64,000 nt of DNA. Source: Bacteroidales bacterium. GTDB lineage: Bacteria; Bacteroidota; Bacteroidia; Bacteroidales; UBA932. The notes under the pieces were generated by a model, which saw nothing but the letters and a program-made list of their open reading frames with translations, searched no databases and was not told the DNA's origin. The position numbers and the translations under genes are program-made. Positions 42,572-51,475 of the stretch are shown here, in pieces (position 1 is the stretch's first letter; every line of letters starts with the position of its first letter). The DNA is taken from contig JAGBAO010000013.1 in assembly GCA_017938925.1 (NCBI GenBank), positions 161,037 to 225,036 of the forward strand, written 5' to 3'.

Positions 42572-43909
42572 ATGAACAAAATCAAAGCAGCCCTCCAGAG
42601 AGCAAGGGATACAAAAGCCCTTATTATAGGGAAAGGTGTAGTGACACGCACGGCAGAAATGTTCTGCAGCCTGTTTCCTGGCCAGAAGGCCATCATCATT
42701 GCTGACGAGAACACTTGGGAAGTCGCAGGCAAAGATGTCCGGAAATCACTTGACGACCATGGGGTAGAATCTTGCGATCCTTTCGTTTTCAAAAGCAAGG
42801 ATTTCTACGCCGAGTGGCAGCATATCGAGACACTTGAGAATCACCTCCGTAACATTGACGCTATCGCCATTGCAGTCGGCTCGGGTGTAATCAATGATAC
42901 GGTGAAGCTGGTGTCACACATGCTTGGAAGAAGATATATGTGCGTGGGCACCGCAGCATCCATGGACGGATTTACAGCCTATGGCGCATCCATAACAAAG
43001 GACGGCAACAAGCAGACCTTCGACTGCCCGGCTCCTCTGGGTTTCGTGCTGGACTCGGAGATTGCCGCTGCGGCTCCGAAGGAGCTTGCTGCGTCCGGAT
43101 ATGCAGACCTCATCGCAAAGATTCCTGCAGGTGCCGACTGGATGCTGGCGGATGTCGTTGGTAGTGAAAAGATTGATACTTTTGCATGGGATCTGGTGCA
43201 GAACGGACTTAAGGAGTCCCTGGCGGATCCGGCAGCTGTTTTTGCGGGAGATGTGGACAAGACCCAGGCCCTTGCCGACGGCCTTCTTATGAGCGGATTC
43301 GCTATGCAGGCCATACAGTCAAGCCGTCCTGCTTCCGGTACCGAGCACCAGTATTCTCATTGCTGGGACATGGAGGACCTGTGCTTCGAAGGAAAGCATG
43401 TGTCACATGGATTCAAGGTGGGAATAGGCACGCTTGTTTCAACGGCAGAACTTGAATTCCTTCTTGAAAAGGGGCTTGAAGACATAGACGTGGACGCATG
43501 CGTCGCAGCATGGAAGAGCTGGGATGAGGTGGAAGCCGAAATCCGCACCCTGATGGCAGGAAAACCGGGACATATAGCCAGAGCCCTGGTCGAGACAAAG
43601 GGCAAGTACGTCAGCAAAGAGGAACTTCGCAGCCAGCTCGAGACTCTGAAGGCCGCTTGGCCGGAGCTCAGCGTCAGGATCCGCGAACAGATAATACCGT
43701 TCGGACAGGTGCGCGAGAACCTTCGCCTTGTAGGCGCCCCGTATGAGCCTGAGATGATAGGCGTGACACGCGAGCGTTTCCGTCAGACAGTCTCATACAT
43801 CCCGTTCATGAGGAGCCGGTTCACAAACATCGACGTGATCTACCGCCTCGGCTGGATGGATGAGTTCATCGACAGGATGTTCGGTAAAGGAGGCGTCTGG
43901 GAGGTATGA
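42572..43909 (+). CDS. sn-glycerol-1-phosphate dehydrogenase family (AraM-like)
   Basis: 445 residues from the ATG at 42572; the frame is open further upstream, but that part overlaps the promoter. The fold is that of the iron/zinc-dependent alcohol dehydrogenase-like group: GKGVVTRTAEMF, AIIIADENTWEVAGK, IAVGSGVINDTVKL, VGTAASMDGFTAYGASITKD, SGYADLIAKIPAGADWMLAD, SGTEHQYSHCWDM, and SHGFKVGIGTLVSTAEL, which supply NAD and metal contacts. These enzymes interconvert dihydroxyacetone phosphate and sn-glycerol-1-phosphate. Bacterial AraM-type members are often found with sugar-use genes. Length is normal for the C-terminally extended form. The stop overlaps the next ATG, and a DeoR-type regulator completes the operon. 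Confidence 0.88.
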   Translation: MNKIKAALQRARDTKALIIGKGVVTRTAEMFCSLFPGQKAIIIADENTWEVAGKDVRKSLDDHGVESCDPFVFKSKDFYAEWQHIETLENHLRNIDAIAIAVGSGVINDTVKLVSHMLGRRYMCVGTAASMDGFTAYGASITKDGNKQTFDCPAPLGFVLDSEIAAAAPKELAASGYADLIAKIPAGADWMLADVVGSEKIDTFAWDLVQNGLKESLADPAAVFAGDVDKTQALADGLLMSGFAMQAIQSSRPASGTEHQYSHCWDMEDLCFEGKHVSHGFKVGIGTLVSTAELEFLLEKGLEDIDVDACVAAWKSWDEVEAEIRTLMAGKPGHIARALVETKGKYVSKEELRSQLETLKAAWPELSVRIREQIIPFGQVRENLRLVGAPYEPEMIGVTRERFRQTVSYIPFMRSRFTNIDVIYRLGWMDEFIDRMFGKGGVWEV

Positions 43910-44952
43910 GACGGCTGGTCACGATTCTGTGCGCTGTCCTGGCACTCGGCAGCTGCACATGCAGATACCCGGACGTCATACATGTAAATGGCGGCAAGTT
44001 CCATGTGCAGGGAATCGCTTTGGACAAGGATGAGGAATCCATGTATTTCTCATTCACAAGTGCCTTTTACAAAACTGACCTCAAGGGAAATATCACCGGT
44101 TCCGTCACCGGCATCAACGGACATCTCGGCGCCCTTACGTTCAATCCGGAGACAAGAAAGGCCTATGCTTCACTCGAAATGAAGGACGACGAGATAGGAA
44201 GGAATATAGCAGACGGTCTGGGAGCCGCACGACACGAAGATTCCATGAGCCGCTTCTACATAGCCGAGATAGCGGTGGATTCGGTGGACGGATTTGACGT
44301 TCCTTTTGAAAAGGCCATGACGCTGCACCCGGTGACTGAGGCCGCAAGGGATTATCTTGCAGAAGTAGAAGTGGACGGAAGTGCGCTCAAACATCGCTAC
44401 GGATGCTCCGGTGTGGACGGAATCACACTTGGGCCGGAATTCGGATCGGCTTCAGAAGAGGCTTCTCACCTTTATCTTGCCTACGGCATATACAGCGACA
44501 CACTCCGGCGCGACAACGACTACAACATACTCCTGTGCTACAGCCTGGAAGATCTGTCCACACCGCAGCACAAATATTTCATTTACACCGGCAACACCAG
44601 ATACGGCGTGCAGAACCTTGCATACGACCCATACACAGAACGCATGTACATGGCCGTGTATAAAGGCAAAAAATCCCAGTTTGAGAACTACCGCCTTTTT
44701 GCTGTAGATATGAGGCAGAACCCATACATCGGCAGACTGAAAGGTGTGCCATATCAGGAGGATGAGGTGGAGCAGGTTGACGTCTGCGGAGGCTGGCACT
44801 TCAAATGGGGAAGCACAGGATTATGCCCGCTTGGAGACGGAAGATATTACATAAGTGAAAACTCAAAGACAGACGAAGGACATGTATGCGACGCAGTCAT
44901 GTATATGAGTTCCGATGATCCCGAATCACCGTTTGTCCGTATTTCAGAATGA
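43906..44952 (+). CDS. Lipoprotein with beta-propeller-like repeats
   Basis: 348 residues; the signal peptide MRRLVTILCAVLALGSC ends in a lipobox (Cys17). The rest is all-beta with spaced short strands and aspartate turns (VQGIALDKDEESMYFSFTSA, LTFNPETRKAYASLE, DGITLGPEF, VQNLAYDPYTERMYMAVY, STGLCPLGDGRYYISE), as in NHL- or YncE-like propellers. No catalytic pattern was recognised. The ATG overlaps the stop of the G1P dehydrogenase gene and the DeoR gene starts four bases after its stop, so the three are co-expressed. A role linked to a phosphosugar or glycerol pathway is possible but not shown by the sequence. Confidence 0.7.
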   Translation: MRRLVTILCAVLALGSCTCRYPDVIHVNGGKFHVQGIALDKDEESMYFSFTSAFYKTDLKGNITGSVTGINGHLGALTFNPETRKAYASLEMKDDEIGRNIADGLGAARHEDSMSRFYIAEIAVDSVDGFDVPFEKAMTLHPVTEAARDYLAEVEVDGSALKHRYGCSGVDGITLGPEFGSASEEASHLYLAYGIYSDTLRRDNDYNILLCYSLEDLSTPQHKYFIYTGNTRYGVQNLAYDPYTERMYMAVYKGKKSQFENYRLFAVDMRQNPYIGRLKGVPYQEDEVEQVDVCGGWHFKWGSTGLCPLGDGRYYISENSKTDEGHVCDAVMYMSSDDPESPFVRISE

Positions 44953-44956
44953 CAGC

Positions 44957-45724
44957 ATGACACCTAACACCAAACGCAGGAAATACATTTCCGACCTCGT
45001 TGCAAGACACGGATATGCCCGTGTCACAGACCTTGCAGAAAACCTCGGAGTGACCACAGTCACTATCCGCACAGACCTCAAATATCTTGAAGACAAGGGA
45101 GTTCTGATCCGTTCCCACGGAGGGGCAATCACATCGACAAGCACTGTCCGCGATCTCAAGGAAGACATCAAGAAGAAAGCGAATGCCGTTCCCAAGAAAC
45201 TCATCGGAAAGGAAGCTGCCAGACTTATCAGCGAAAACGATTCCATAATAATCGCATCAGGCTCGACAATGGTCGCATTCGCAGAAGAGATCGTCCCGCG
45301 TGAGAACCTGAATGTCGTGACTCCGTCCATACGTATCGCATCACGATTCATCGACATGCCGAATGTCACCATTCTCCAGCTTGGAGGAATAATATACGGC
45401 AATTCATTATCGACACGGGGTGCATATGCAGAGGCAGGCCTTGAGACCCTGCACTGCTCAAAGGTCTTCTTCGGGGTGGAAGGTTTCGACATCAAAAGCG
45501 GACTGACCTGCGCAACGCTTGAGGAAGCCAACCTCACCAGAAAGATGATGAAATCCGCCACGCAAAGCATCGTGCTGGCAGACTCGACCAAGTTCTGCCG
45601 ACGAGGATTCGGCAAGATATGTAATCTTGAAGATATCGATATTCTGATAACGGACAGCGGACTGCCTGCCGAAGCGCGCAACGCGATAGAAGCCATCGGC
45701 ATCACCGTCATTCTGGCACACTAA
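44957..45724 (+). CDS. DeoR/GlpR-family transcriptional regulator
   Basis: 255 residues from the ATG at 44957, four bases after the preceding stop. An earlier in-frame ATG at 44915 lies inside the upstream gene. Winged helix: RVTDLAENLGVTTVTIRTDL, RSHGGA. Sensor: ASGSTMVAFAEEIV, LQLGGIIYGNSLSTRGAYAE, VEGFDIKSGLTCATLEEANL, VLADSTKFCRRGFGKICNL, LITDSGL. It is probably the repressor of its own operon and would sense a phosphorylated sugar or glycerol-type ligand. It is clearly related to the regulators at 19541-20305 and 45781-46546. The gene ends directly at a strong terminator. Confidence 0.93.
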   Translation: MTPNTKRRKYISDLVARHGYARVTDLAENLGVTTVTIRTDLKYLEDKGVLIRSHGGAITSTSTVRDLKEDIKKKANAVPKKLIGKEAARLISENDSIIIASGSTMVAFAEEIVPRENLNVVTPSIRIASRFIDMPNVTILQLGGIIYGNSLSTRGAYAEAGLETLHCSKVFFGVEGFDIKSGLTCATLEEANLTRKMMKSATQSIVLADSTKFCRRGFGKICNLEDIDILITDSGLPAEARNAIEAIGITVILAH

Positions 45725-45765
45725 AAAAAGGACTCGCTGAAAGAGAATATCAGCGAGTCCTTTTT
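45725..45765. terminator. Bidirectional intrinsic terminator
   Basis: Perfect 16-base arms (45725-45740 and 45750-45765) around a nine-base loop: an A-run followed by GGACTCGCTGA, then the complement followed by a T-run. It serves the plus-strand DeoR operon and the convergent DeoR gene at 45781-46546. Confidence 0.92.
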
Positions 45766-45780
45766 GAATTCATATGGATG

Positions 45781-46546
45781 TCATGCTATTATAAGCTTCA
45801 CGCCAAGCATGTTGATCTGTTCGATGGTTTTGCGGGATATACCGCTGTCTGTCACAAGGACATCGATGTCTGCAAGCTCGCAGGTCTTCCCGAAACCGAT
45901 CTTCCCGATCTTGGACGAGTCGGCCAGAAGTATTTTCTGTGATGCCGACTTCATCATGGCGATATTGAGTTGAGACTCATTGATATCTGCTGACGTTACC
46001 CCCCCCCTGAAAATCGAGCCCGTCGCAGCCGAAGAACAGTTTGTTGCAACGGATGTGACGCAGCTCTTCAATAGCCGTGTTGTCACGGACCGACATGGAA
46101 TCCTTGACCACCTTCCCACCGAGGATGAATGCATTGAAACCGTTTTTCTCAGCCAGCGCCGCAGCAACCTGAATGGATGCCGTCACCACATTGTGGCTGC
46201 CAATGGCATCAAGATTCCTCACAAACGCATCTATCGTACTGCCGGACGTGATCAGGAAAGAGTCATTTTCCTCTATCAGACCTGCAGCAGCCTTGGCGAT
46301 CTTTCCCTTTTCAAAAGAATGAAGACGGGATTTCTCACTCACCGGGAGGTCCATAGCCTTGCCCTTGACAGGGACGGCATGTCCGTAACCCCGCTGAAGA
46401 GCGCGTTGACTTTCCAGAATGCGAAGGTCACGCCTGATGGTGGCTCCGGTGACGCCGAACTTGTCTGCGAGCTCCTGAACGCGGATAATACCCTTATGTT
46501 CCAGCTGATCCTTGATGTACTGATGCCTGAAATTTATATCATTCAT
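45781..46546 (-). pseudogene. DeoR/GlpR-family regulator, out of frame at a G9 tract (phase-off or pseudogene)
   Basis: From the ATG at 46546 the protein has an intact DeoR winged helix (IIRVQELADKFGVTGATIRR) and sensor domain (TSGSTIDAFVRNL, LGGKVVKDSMSVRDNTAIEE, FFGCDGLDFQ). It then shifts at nine G (45999-46007) and stops after NVSRYQ. The next frame continues as GVTSADINESQLNIAMM, LLADSSKIGKIGFGKTCEL and LVTDSGIS to 45781, exactly what the family expects. With eight G the frame would read LDFQGGVTSADI without a break; the 766-base length is one more than a multiple of three. This could be slipped-strand phase variation, a recent mutation or a sequencing error. It is divergent from SusC at 46759 and probably controls that locus. 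Confidence 0.85.
45999..46007 (-). repeat. G9 homopolymer that breaks the DeoR reading frame
   Basis: Nine C on the plus strand (nine G in coding sense) in the context CAGGGGGGGGGTAACG. Eight would restore the frame. It is the longest G/C run in the window. Confidence 0.85.
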
Positions 46547-46569
46547 TTTCCAAATGTTTAAAACAATCG

Positions 46570-46577
46570 CAAAAATA
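46570..46577 (-). promoter_or_regulatory. -7 element of the DeoR gene at 45781-46546
   Basis: TATTTTTG on the minus strand matches the consensus 23 bases before the ATG. Next to it is the 14-base perfect palindrome GAAAAATATTTTTC (46578-46591), a possible autoregulatory site. Confidence 0.5.
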
Positions 46578-46659
46578 GAAAAATATTTTTCATTACGAAA
46601 AAATCTCTGAATCCGAGATGGATATACAGGGGCAAAAAATATCAGCCAGAGTGAATTGT

Positions 46660-46677
46660 TGAAAATAATTGTTTTCA
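46660..46677. promoter_or_regulatory. Inverted repeat upstream of SusC, possible DeoR operator
   Basis: TGAAAATAATTGTTTTCA is symmetric at 16 of 18 positions. It lies between the divergent DeoR gene and the SusC promoter, 23 bases before the -33 element. It is a candidate binding site, inferred from position and symmetry only. Confidence 0.35.
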
Positions 46678-46700
46678 TTCTTAAAAAACATGAAAACTTG

Positions 46701-46733
46701 TTTGTATGCTCATTCTGCATATGCCTAACTTTC
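46701..46733 (+). promoter_or_regulatory. Promoter of the 46759-60571 SusC/SusD locus
   Basis: TTTG (46701-46704) lies 21 bases before TAACTTTC (46726-46733), one mismatch from the -7 consensus. Transcription would begin near 46741, leaving a leader of less than 20 bases before the SusC ATG. Confidence 0.5.
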
Positions 46734-46758
46734 GGAAACAAAACCACTAATTCACGCT

Positions 46759-49700
46759 ATGAAACCACGAGTAATTACAAACCTGCTTGCAGTCGCACTG
46801 GTAATGTGCCTGACATCCGTCGCTGCATTCTCCCAGACAGCCAGGCAGGTGAAAGTGAACGTGTCCGATTCTGTCGGCCCGCTTGCAGGGGCCGGAGTTG
46901 TTGTCCAGGGCACCACGAAAGGCACTGTGACAGATGCGGACGGAACAGCCACTCTGAGTGTGTCACAAGGCAGTTTCCTGGAAATTTCCATGATAGGATA
47001 TGCCACACAGACAGTACAGGTGGAAGGACAATCGTCAATATCGGTAGTCCTTACAGAAGATTCCGTACTACTGGATGAAGTCGTATTCATCGGATATGGA
47101 ACCGCAAAGAAAAGTGACCTCACGGGTTCCGTTGTAAGTGCCGACATCGAGACTTTCAGACACGCCCCGAACACAAGCATAATGGAGTCCCTCCACGGTA
47201 CAGTGCCCGGATTGAACATCGGTCAGGTGAACTCAGCCGGAGCCGAACCTTCCATAGAGGTGCGTGGCCAGGTGACGATAAACGGAAGCACCGATCCCCT
47301 GGTGATTCTGGACGGCATTATCTATTCCGGACGCATAAGCGACATCAACCCTTCGGACATAGAGTCCATAGAAGTGCTCAAGGATGCGAGCAGCAAGGCG
47401 GTTTATGGAGCACAGGCGGCCAACGGAGTAATCATGATAACATCGAAGTCAGGAAAGCGGGAAGCCCGTCCGACCATAACGTACAGCGGAAAATTCGCAT
47501 TCAGTGAGCCTACAATCAAGACTCGCCTGCTGAACCGCGAGGAATGGCTCGCCCGTCTGCGCGACATAGAGTACGAAAGTGCGTACACACGTGAGTCAGG
47601 CTACACAGAAATCAATCCGGACTGGGACTTTACCAATTCCCAGCTTACTCCTAAATCCATCCAGGGAATCACCAACAACCTGGAATACGACTGGTGGGAT
47701 GCCTGCACAAACCTCGGTCATAACTATACGCACAGCGTCACAGTGTCCGGCGGTTCAAAGAGAGCCGCATACTACCTTTCGGGTAGCCATTCCGATGTCA
47801 AAGGTGTGACGATGAACGACATCTACCGAAGGACCACCCTCAGGATACACATGGACGTGAACGTGACCGACTGGCTCAAGATCGGAACCAACACCTTCCT
47901 TGCCTTTCTGGATTATTCCGGCGAATCCCCCAACATCGGCAACATTCTCCTGATGAACCCGGTTGTAAGCCCGTTCGTCAGTCCCGAAGATGAGAACTGG
48001 GATCTGGAGGCGAACCCTACCGGAATCAAGACCCTGAACCCCTTCATTCAGAGCAGATCCAAGGATATGGAGAAAAAGCATCAGATCAACACCAATGTTT
48101 ATGGAATAATCGACGTTCCATGGGTGTCAGGCCTGAGGTATCAGTTGAATTACAGCTATAGGCTCAGCGCAAGCAACAGCGGCAACTTTAACATCTTCAA
48201 GGATAATCTTCAGGGCCATGGAGAAAAATCATACGGTAATGACTACTACTGGCTGCTTGACAACATTCTGAGTTACAACAGGAGTTTCAACCGCCACAAT
48301 CTCAGCCTTACTTTTGTCTATGGTCTGAACAAGCGCAAGCACGACACGGCCTCAGCCACAGGAACCGGATACGACACAGATGTGCTCGGTTATAACTCCT
48401 TGGAACTTGGCACATTGCAGGTCATTTCATCTTCCGGTTATGAAGAATCCAGCCTCTACCAGATGGGAAGGATAAGTTATAATTATGCAGGAAGATACCT
48501 CTTCAACGCCACACTCAGAAGGGACGGATTCAGCGGTTTTGCAGAAAACCACAAGTTCGGACTGTTCCCGTCCGTGGGTATCGGCTGGGCAGTGTCGGAA
48601 GAAGATTTCATGAAAAAGTGCGGCTGGATGGACCAGCTCAAGCTACGTGTGAGCTACGGACGCACCGGAAACCAGACAAGCAGATATTCCTCACTCGCAA
48701 AGATGAGCAATGCAAACTACATCTTCGGCGACGGAGCTTCCACCTCTGTAGGATATTCTCTTTCCACAATGGGAAATCCGAACCTGAAATGGGAGACCAC
48801 TGATGAACTGAACACCGGTATTGACTTCGGTTTCCTTAATGGAAGACTCAGCGGAAGTGTTGATTACTACAACTCCATAACAAAAGACCTCCTATGGGAC
48901 ATGACGATTCCAAGCGTCAGCGGATTCACTGTCGTATCCACCAATATTGGAAAGATACGCAACCAGGGAGTCGAAATCACCCTGCACGGTGTCCCTGTCA
49001 GAACCCAGGATTTTGAATGGAACCTCACCACCGTCTTCTCATCCAACAAGAACAGGATTGTGTCCCTGCTGGGAGAGGACAACGACGGTGATGGAAAGGA
49101 AGATGACCTGGTGGCAAGCGGACTGTTCATCGGAGAGCCGATTGGAGCCGTCTACGGATATCAGGTGGACGGAATGTGGCAGCTCGACGACATCATTCCG
49201 GTGGGCTGGTATCCTGGAACCTACAAACTGCACGATTTCGGCAACGGAGAATTCTACGAGATCACTCCCGCCGAAGACCGTGTCATCCTGGGATACACGG
49301 AACCTGCCTGGAGAATGGGTATAACAAACAGGCTCAAATATAAGAACTTCAGCCTTTCATTCATGTTCAACATCGTGAACGGAGGCAAGAACGGCTATCT
49401 TGGAGCCAACGGAGGACGAGACTACACCACGGTAAGCAACGCTGTGGCGCAGAACGAGTTCACGTTCACGGATTTCTGGTCTCCACGCAATCCTGATGGC
49501 AAATTCGCCCGCACATGGGTGACGCCTACAGTGGCAGGAACACTCTACCAGCAGCGCAACTTCGTCCGTCTGCAGGACCTCTCCCTCAGCTACACGCTTG
49601 GAGAGAAGCTTGCAAAGAAGATCGGCGCAAAGAATCTCGCCCTGTCGATATCAGGGAAGAACCTTCTGACCTTCACAGATTGGGTCGGATGGGATCCGGA

Positions 49701-49776
49701 ACTGGGTGTGGGAGCCGGACATTCATCAAGACCGGTCATAAGAAGCTATTCATTCGGCATAGACCTGACATTCTAA
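46759..49776 (+). CDS. SusC/RagA-family TonB-dependent outer-membrane transporter
   Basis: 1005 residues. Signal peptide about 1-26; carboxypeptidase-regulatory-like domain about 28-100 (VNVSDSVGPLAGAGVVVQGT, GTVTDADG); then the SusC plug (FIGYGTAKKSDLTGSV, LHGTVPGLNIGQVNSAGAEP, SDIESIEVLKDASSKAVYGA) and a barrel ending YSFGIDLTF. There is no STN domain, so regulation should be by the adjacent DeoR-type protein instead of an ECF/FecR pair. It imports oligosaccharides delivered by the SusD encoded 13 bases downstream. First gene of a plus-strand locus with GH105, a lyase-like propeller and esterase-like genes. Family certain; the ligand, perhaps an acidic oligosaccharide, is inferred from neighbours. 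Confidence 0.96.
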   Translation: MKPRVITNLLAVALVMCLTSVAAFSQTARQVKVNVSDSVGPLAGAGVVVQGTTKGTVTDADGTATLSVSQGSFLEISMIGYATQTVQVEGQSSISVVLTEDSVLLDEVVFIGYGTAKKSDLTGSVVSADIETFRHAPNTSIMESLHGTVPGLNIGQVNSAGAEPSIEVRGQVTINGSTDPLVILDGIIYSGRISDINPSDIESIEVLKDASSKAVYGAQAANGVIMITSKSGKREARPTITYSGKFAFSEPTIKTRLLNREEWLARLRDIEYESAYTRESGYTEINPDWDFTNSQLTPKSIQGITNNLEYDWWDACTNLGHNYTHSVTVSGGSKRAAYYLSGSHSDVKGVTMNDIYRRTTLRIHMDVNVTDWLKIGTNTFLAFLDYSGESPNIGNILLMNPVVSPFVSPEDENWDLEANPTGIKTLNPFIQSRSKDMEKKHQINTNVYGIIDVPWVSGLRYQLNYSYRLSASNSGNFNIFKDNLQGHGEKSYGNDYYWLLDNILSYNRSFNRHNLSLTFVYGLNKRKHDTASATGTGYDTDVLGYNSLELGTLQVISSSGYEESSLYQMGRISYNYAGRYLFNATLRRDGFSGFAENHKFGLFPSVGIGWAVSEEDFMKKCGWMDQLKLRVSYGRTGNQTSRYSSLAKMSNANYIFGDGASTSVGYSLSTMGNPNLKWETTDELNTGIDFGFLNGRLSGSVDYYNSITKDLLWDMTIPSVSGFTVVSTNIGKIRNQGVEITLHGVPVRTQDFEWNLTTVFSSNKNRIVSLLGEDNDGDGKEDDLVASGLFIGEPIGAVYGYQVDGMWQLDDIIPVGWYPGTYKLHDFGNGEFYEITPAEDRVILGYTEPAWRMGITNRLKYKNFSLSFMFNIVNGGKNGYLGANGGRDYTTVSNAVAQNEFTFTDFWSPRNPDGKFARTWVTPTVAGTLYQQRNFVRLQDLSLSYTLGEKLAKKIGAKNLALSISGKNLLTFTDWVGWDPELGVGAGHSSRPVIRSYSFGIDLTF

Positions 49777-49789
49777 GGACACAGATATC

Positions 49790-51463
49790 ATGAAAAAAAT
49801 ATTGACAATCATTGGCCATTGTGCCTTGTTTCTCTGCTGCCTGAGCTGCGAGAAGGAATTCCTGAATGAAACTCCTCTGGACTTCCTCAGCCCGGCAAAC
49901 ACATATAGAACATACACAGACTTCCAGGCCGCTCTGGCAGGCATGTACAGCCAGGTCAGAGGCTATGAAATGAGCTCTAAAGGAGGAATAAGGACTTTTC
50001 TGGCAACCGACATTGCCTACAACGCACGTCAGGACGGTGACCGCTGGGGAAACCTTGCCACCGTTTACATTTCTTCAAGCGAGCAGGTGCAGGATTTCTG
50101 GGAGAATCCCTACAAGACGATCAAGAATGCCAACGCTGTTCTTGCGCGTCTCGAGCAGTCGGAGCTGACATCAGAGCAGAAGGCTGTCGTGGAAGCTGAA
50201 GCACGTTTCTTCCGTGCTTACTGCTACCGCAATCTCGTGTATTATTTCGGAGGTGTGCCTCTGGTAAAAGAGGAAATAACCTCTCCGAAGAGGGATTTCA
50301 CCCGTGCGACGCGCGAAGAGGTGCTTGCATTCATGCGGGAGGATCTTGCATTCGCTGCTGAAAATCTGCCTGGCATAGCCGAGGTGGAGGACGGCAAGGT
50401 GTCCGACCTTGTCGCCAAGCACTACCTTGCCGAGACATGCATCTCCCTCGGCGATTACAAGTCCGCCATTCAGTATGCAGGGGATGTGATCAACGACAAT
50501 AACACGGCACTGATGACCAAACGCTTCGGCAGCCGCGTATCGGCAGTGCCGGACGGAGACGTATTCTTCGATCTTTTCCAGCGTGGCAACCAGAACCGAA
50601 GCAGCGCAAAGAACAAGGAAGCACTCTGGGTGATTCAGATGGAGGAGGACATAAGGGGCGGATACACGGTCACCACGGACTACAGCTACCCTCTGGAGCG
50701 TTTCCACGTACCTACGGTACACACTCTTACCGACCCGGACGGCAAGCCTGGCATGTTGGGGCCAAGGTCAGACTTCAATGTTGGAGGACGAGGCGTATCA
50801 TATATGCGTGCCACCGAATGGATGATCAATCAGAGCTGGGGCAGCGACTTTGACAAGGATATCCGCAACTCCGCGGTGAATATAATCCGTGAGGTCATTT
50901 ACGACAATCCGGCTTCCGCCTGGTACGGGCAATCCGCCATAGCTCCTGAGTCCATGAGCAAGAACTACAAGGCCCAGAACTACAGATGGTATCCGTGGCT
51001 CAGCAAGGTAACCTGCCCTGGAGACCACCCGGAAGGACTGTACACCGACATGGAAAAAGGTCTTCTCACCAATGCTGCAGGAGGCACCTACGCAGATCAG
51101 TATCTGCTGCGCCTTGCGGAAACCTATCTTCTGAGGGCAGAAGCCTTCCTGCTTGACAACCAGCCGGACAAAGCCGCAGAAGACATAAATGTGGTGAGAC
51201 GTCGTGCAAAAGCCAGCGATGTGGCCCCTGCAGATGTAACTCTGGACTATATTCTGGACGAGCGTGCCCGCGAACTATGTTTCGAAGAGCGAAGAAGAAT
51301 AACGCTGAACCGCACAGGAACCTTTGTGGAACGCACACGCAGACTCAACGAGTGGCAGGGCTGGCAGGTGGAAGACCACATGAGCCTCTTCCCTATCCCA
51401 TACTCATTCATCGAGGCCAATACAGGAGCGGTCATCGAGCAGAATCCCGGTTATTCGAACTAA
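49790..51463 (+). CDS. SusD/RagB-family substrate-binding lipoprotein
   Basis: 557 residues. The signal peptide ends in LCCLSCEKEF (lipobox Cys20), followed by LNETPLDFLSPANTYRTYTD, a typical mature SusD start. Helical repeats and family signatures: VVEAEARFFRAYCYRNLVYYFGG (the central part), RLAETYLLRAEAFLLDNQPD, INVVRRRAKA, LDYILDERARELCFEERRR, and the C-terminal LFPIPYSFIEANTGAVIEQN. It would cap the SusC encoded just upstream. A fimbrillin-like lipoprotein gene follows 12 bases later in the position of a surface glycan-binding protein. Nothing unusual was seen in the reading frame. Confidence 0.95.
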   Translation: MKKILTIIGHCALFLCCLSCEKEFLNETPLDFLSPANTYRTYTDFQAALAGMYSQVRGYEMSSKGGIRTFLATDIAYNARQDGDRWGNLATVYISSSEQVQDFWENPYKTIKNANAVLARLEQSELTSEQKAVVEAEARFFRAYCYRNLVYYFGGVPLVKEEITSPKRDFTRATREEVLAFMREDLAFAAENLPGIAEVEDGKVSDLVAKHYLAETCISLGDYKSAIQYAGDVINDNNTALMTKRFGSRVSAVPDGDVFFDLFQRGNQNRSSAKNKEALWVIQMEEDIRGGYTVTTDYSYPLERFHVPTVHTLTDPDGKPGMLGPRSDFNVGGRGVSYMRATEWMINQSWGSDFDKDIRNSAVNIIREVIYDNPASAWYGQSAIAPESMSKNYKAQNYRWYPWLSKVTCPGDHPEGLYTDMEKGLLTNAAGGTYADQYLLRLAETYLLRAEAFLLDNQPDKAAEDINVVRRRAKASDVAPADVTLDYILDERARELCFEERRRITLNRTGTFVERTRRLNEWQGWQVEDHMSLFPIPYSFIEANTGAVIEQNPGYSN

Positions 51464-51475
51464 AATTTTCTTGAT

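Noticed and set aside
44944-45711. A 255-codon minus-strand frame opposite the DeoR gene at 44957-45724
   Set aside because: The plus-strand frame has the full helix-turn-helix and sensor motifs and operon context; the minus frame has none.
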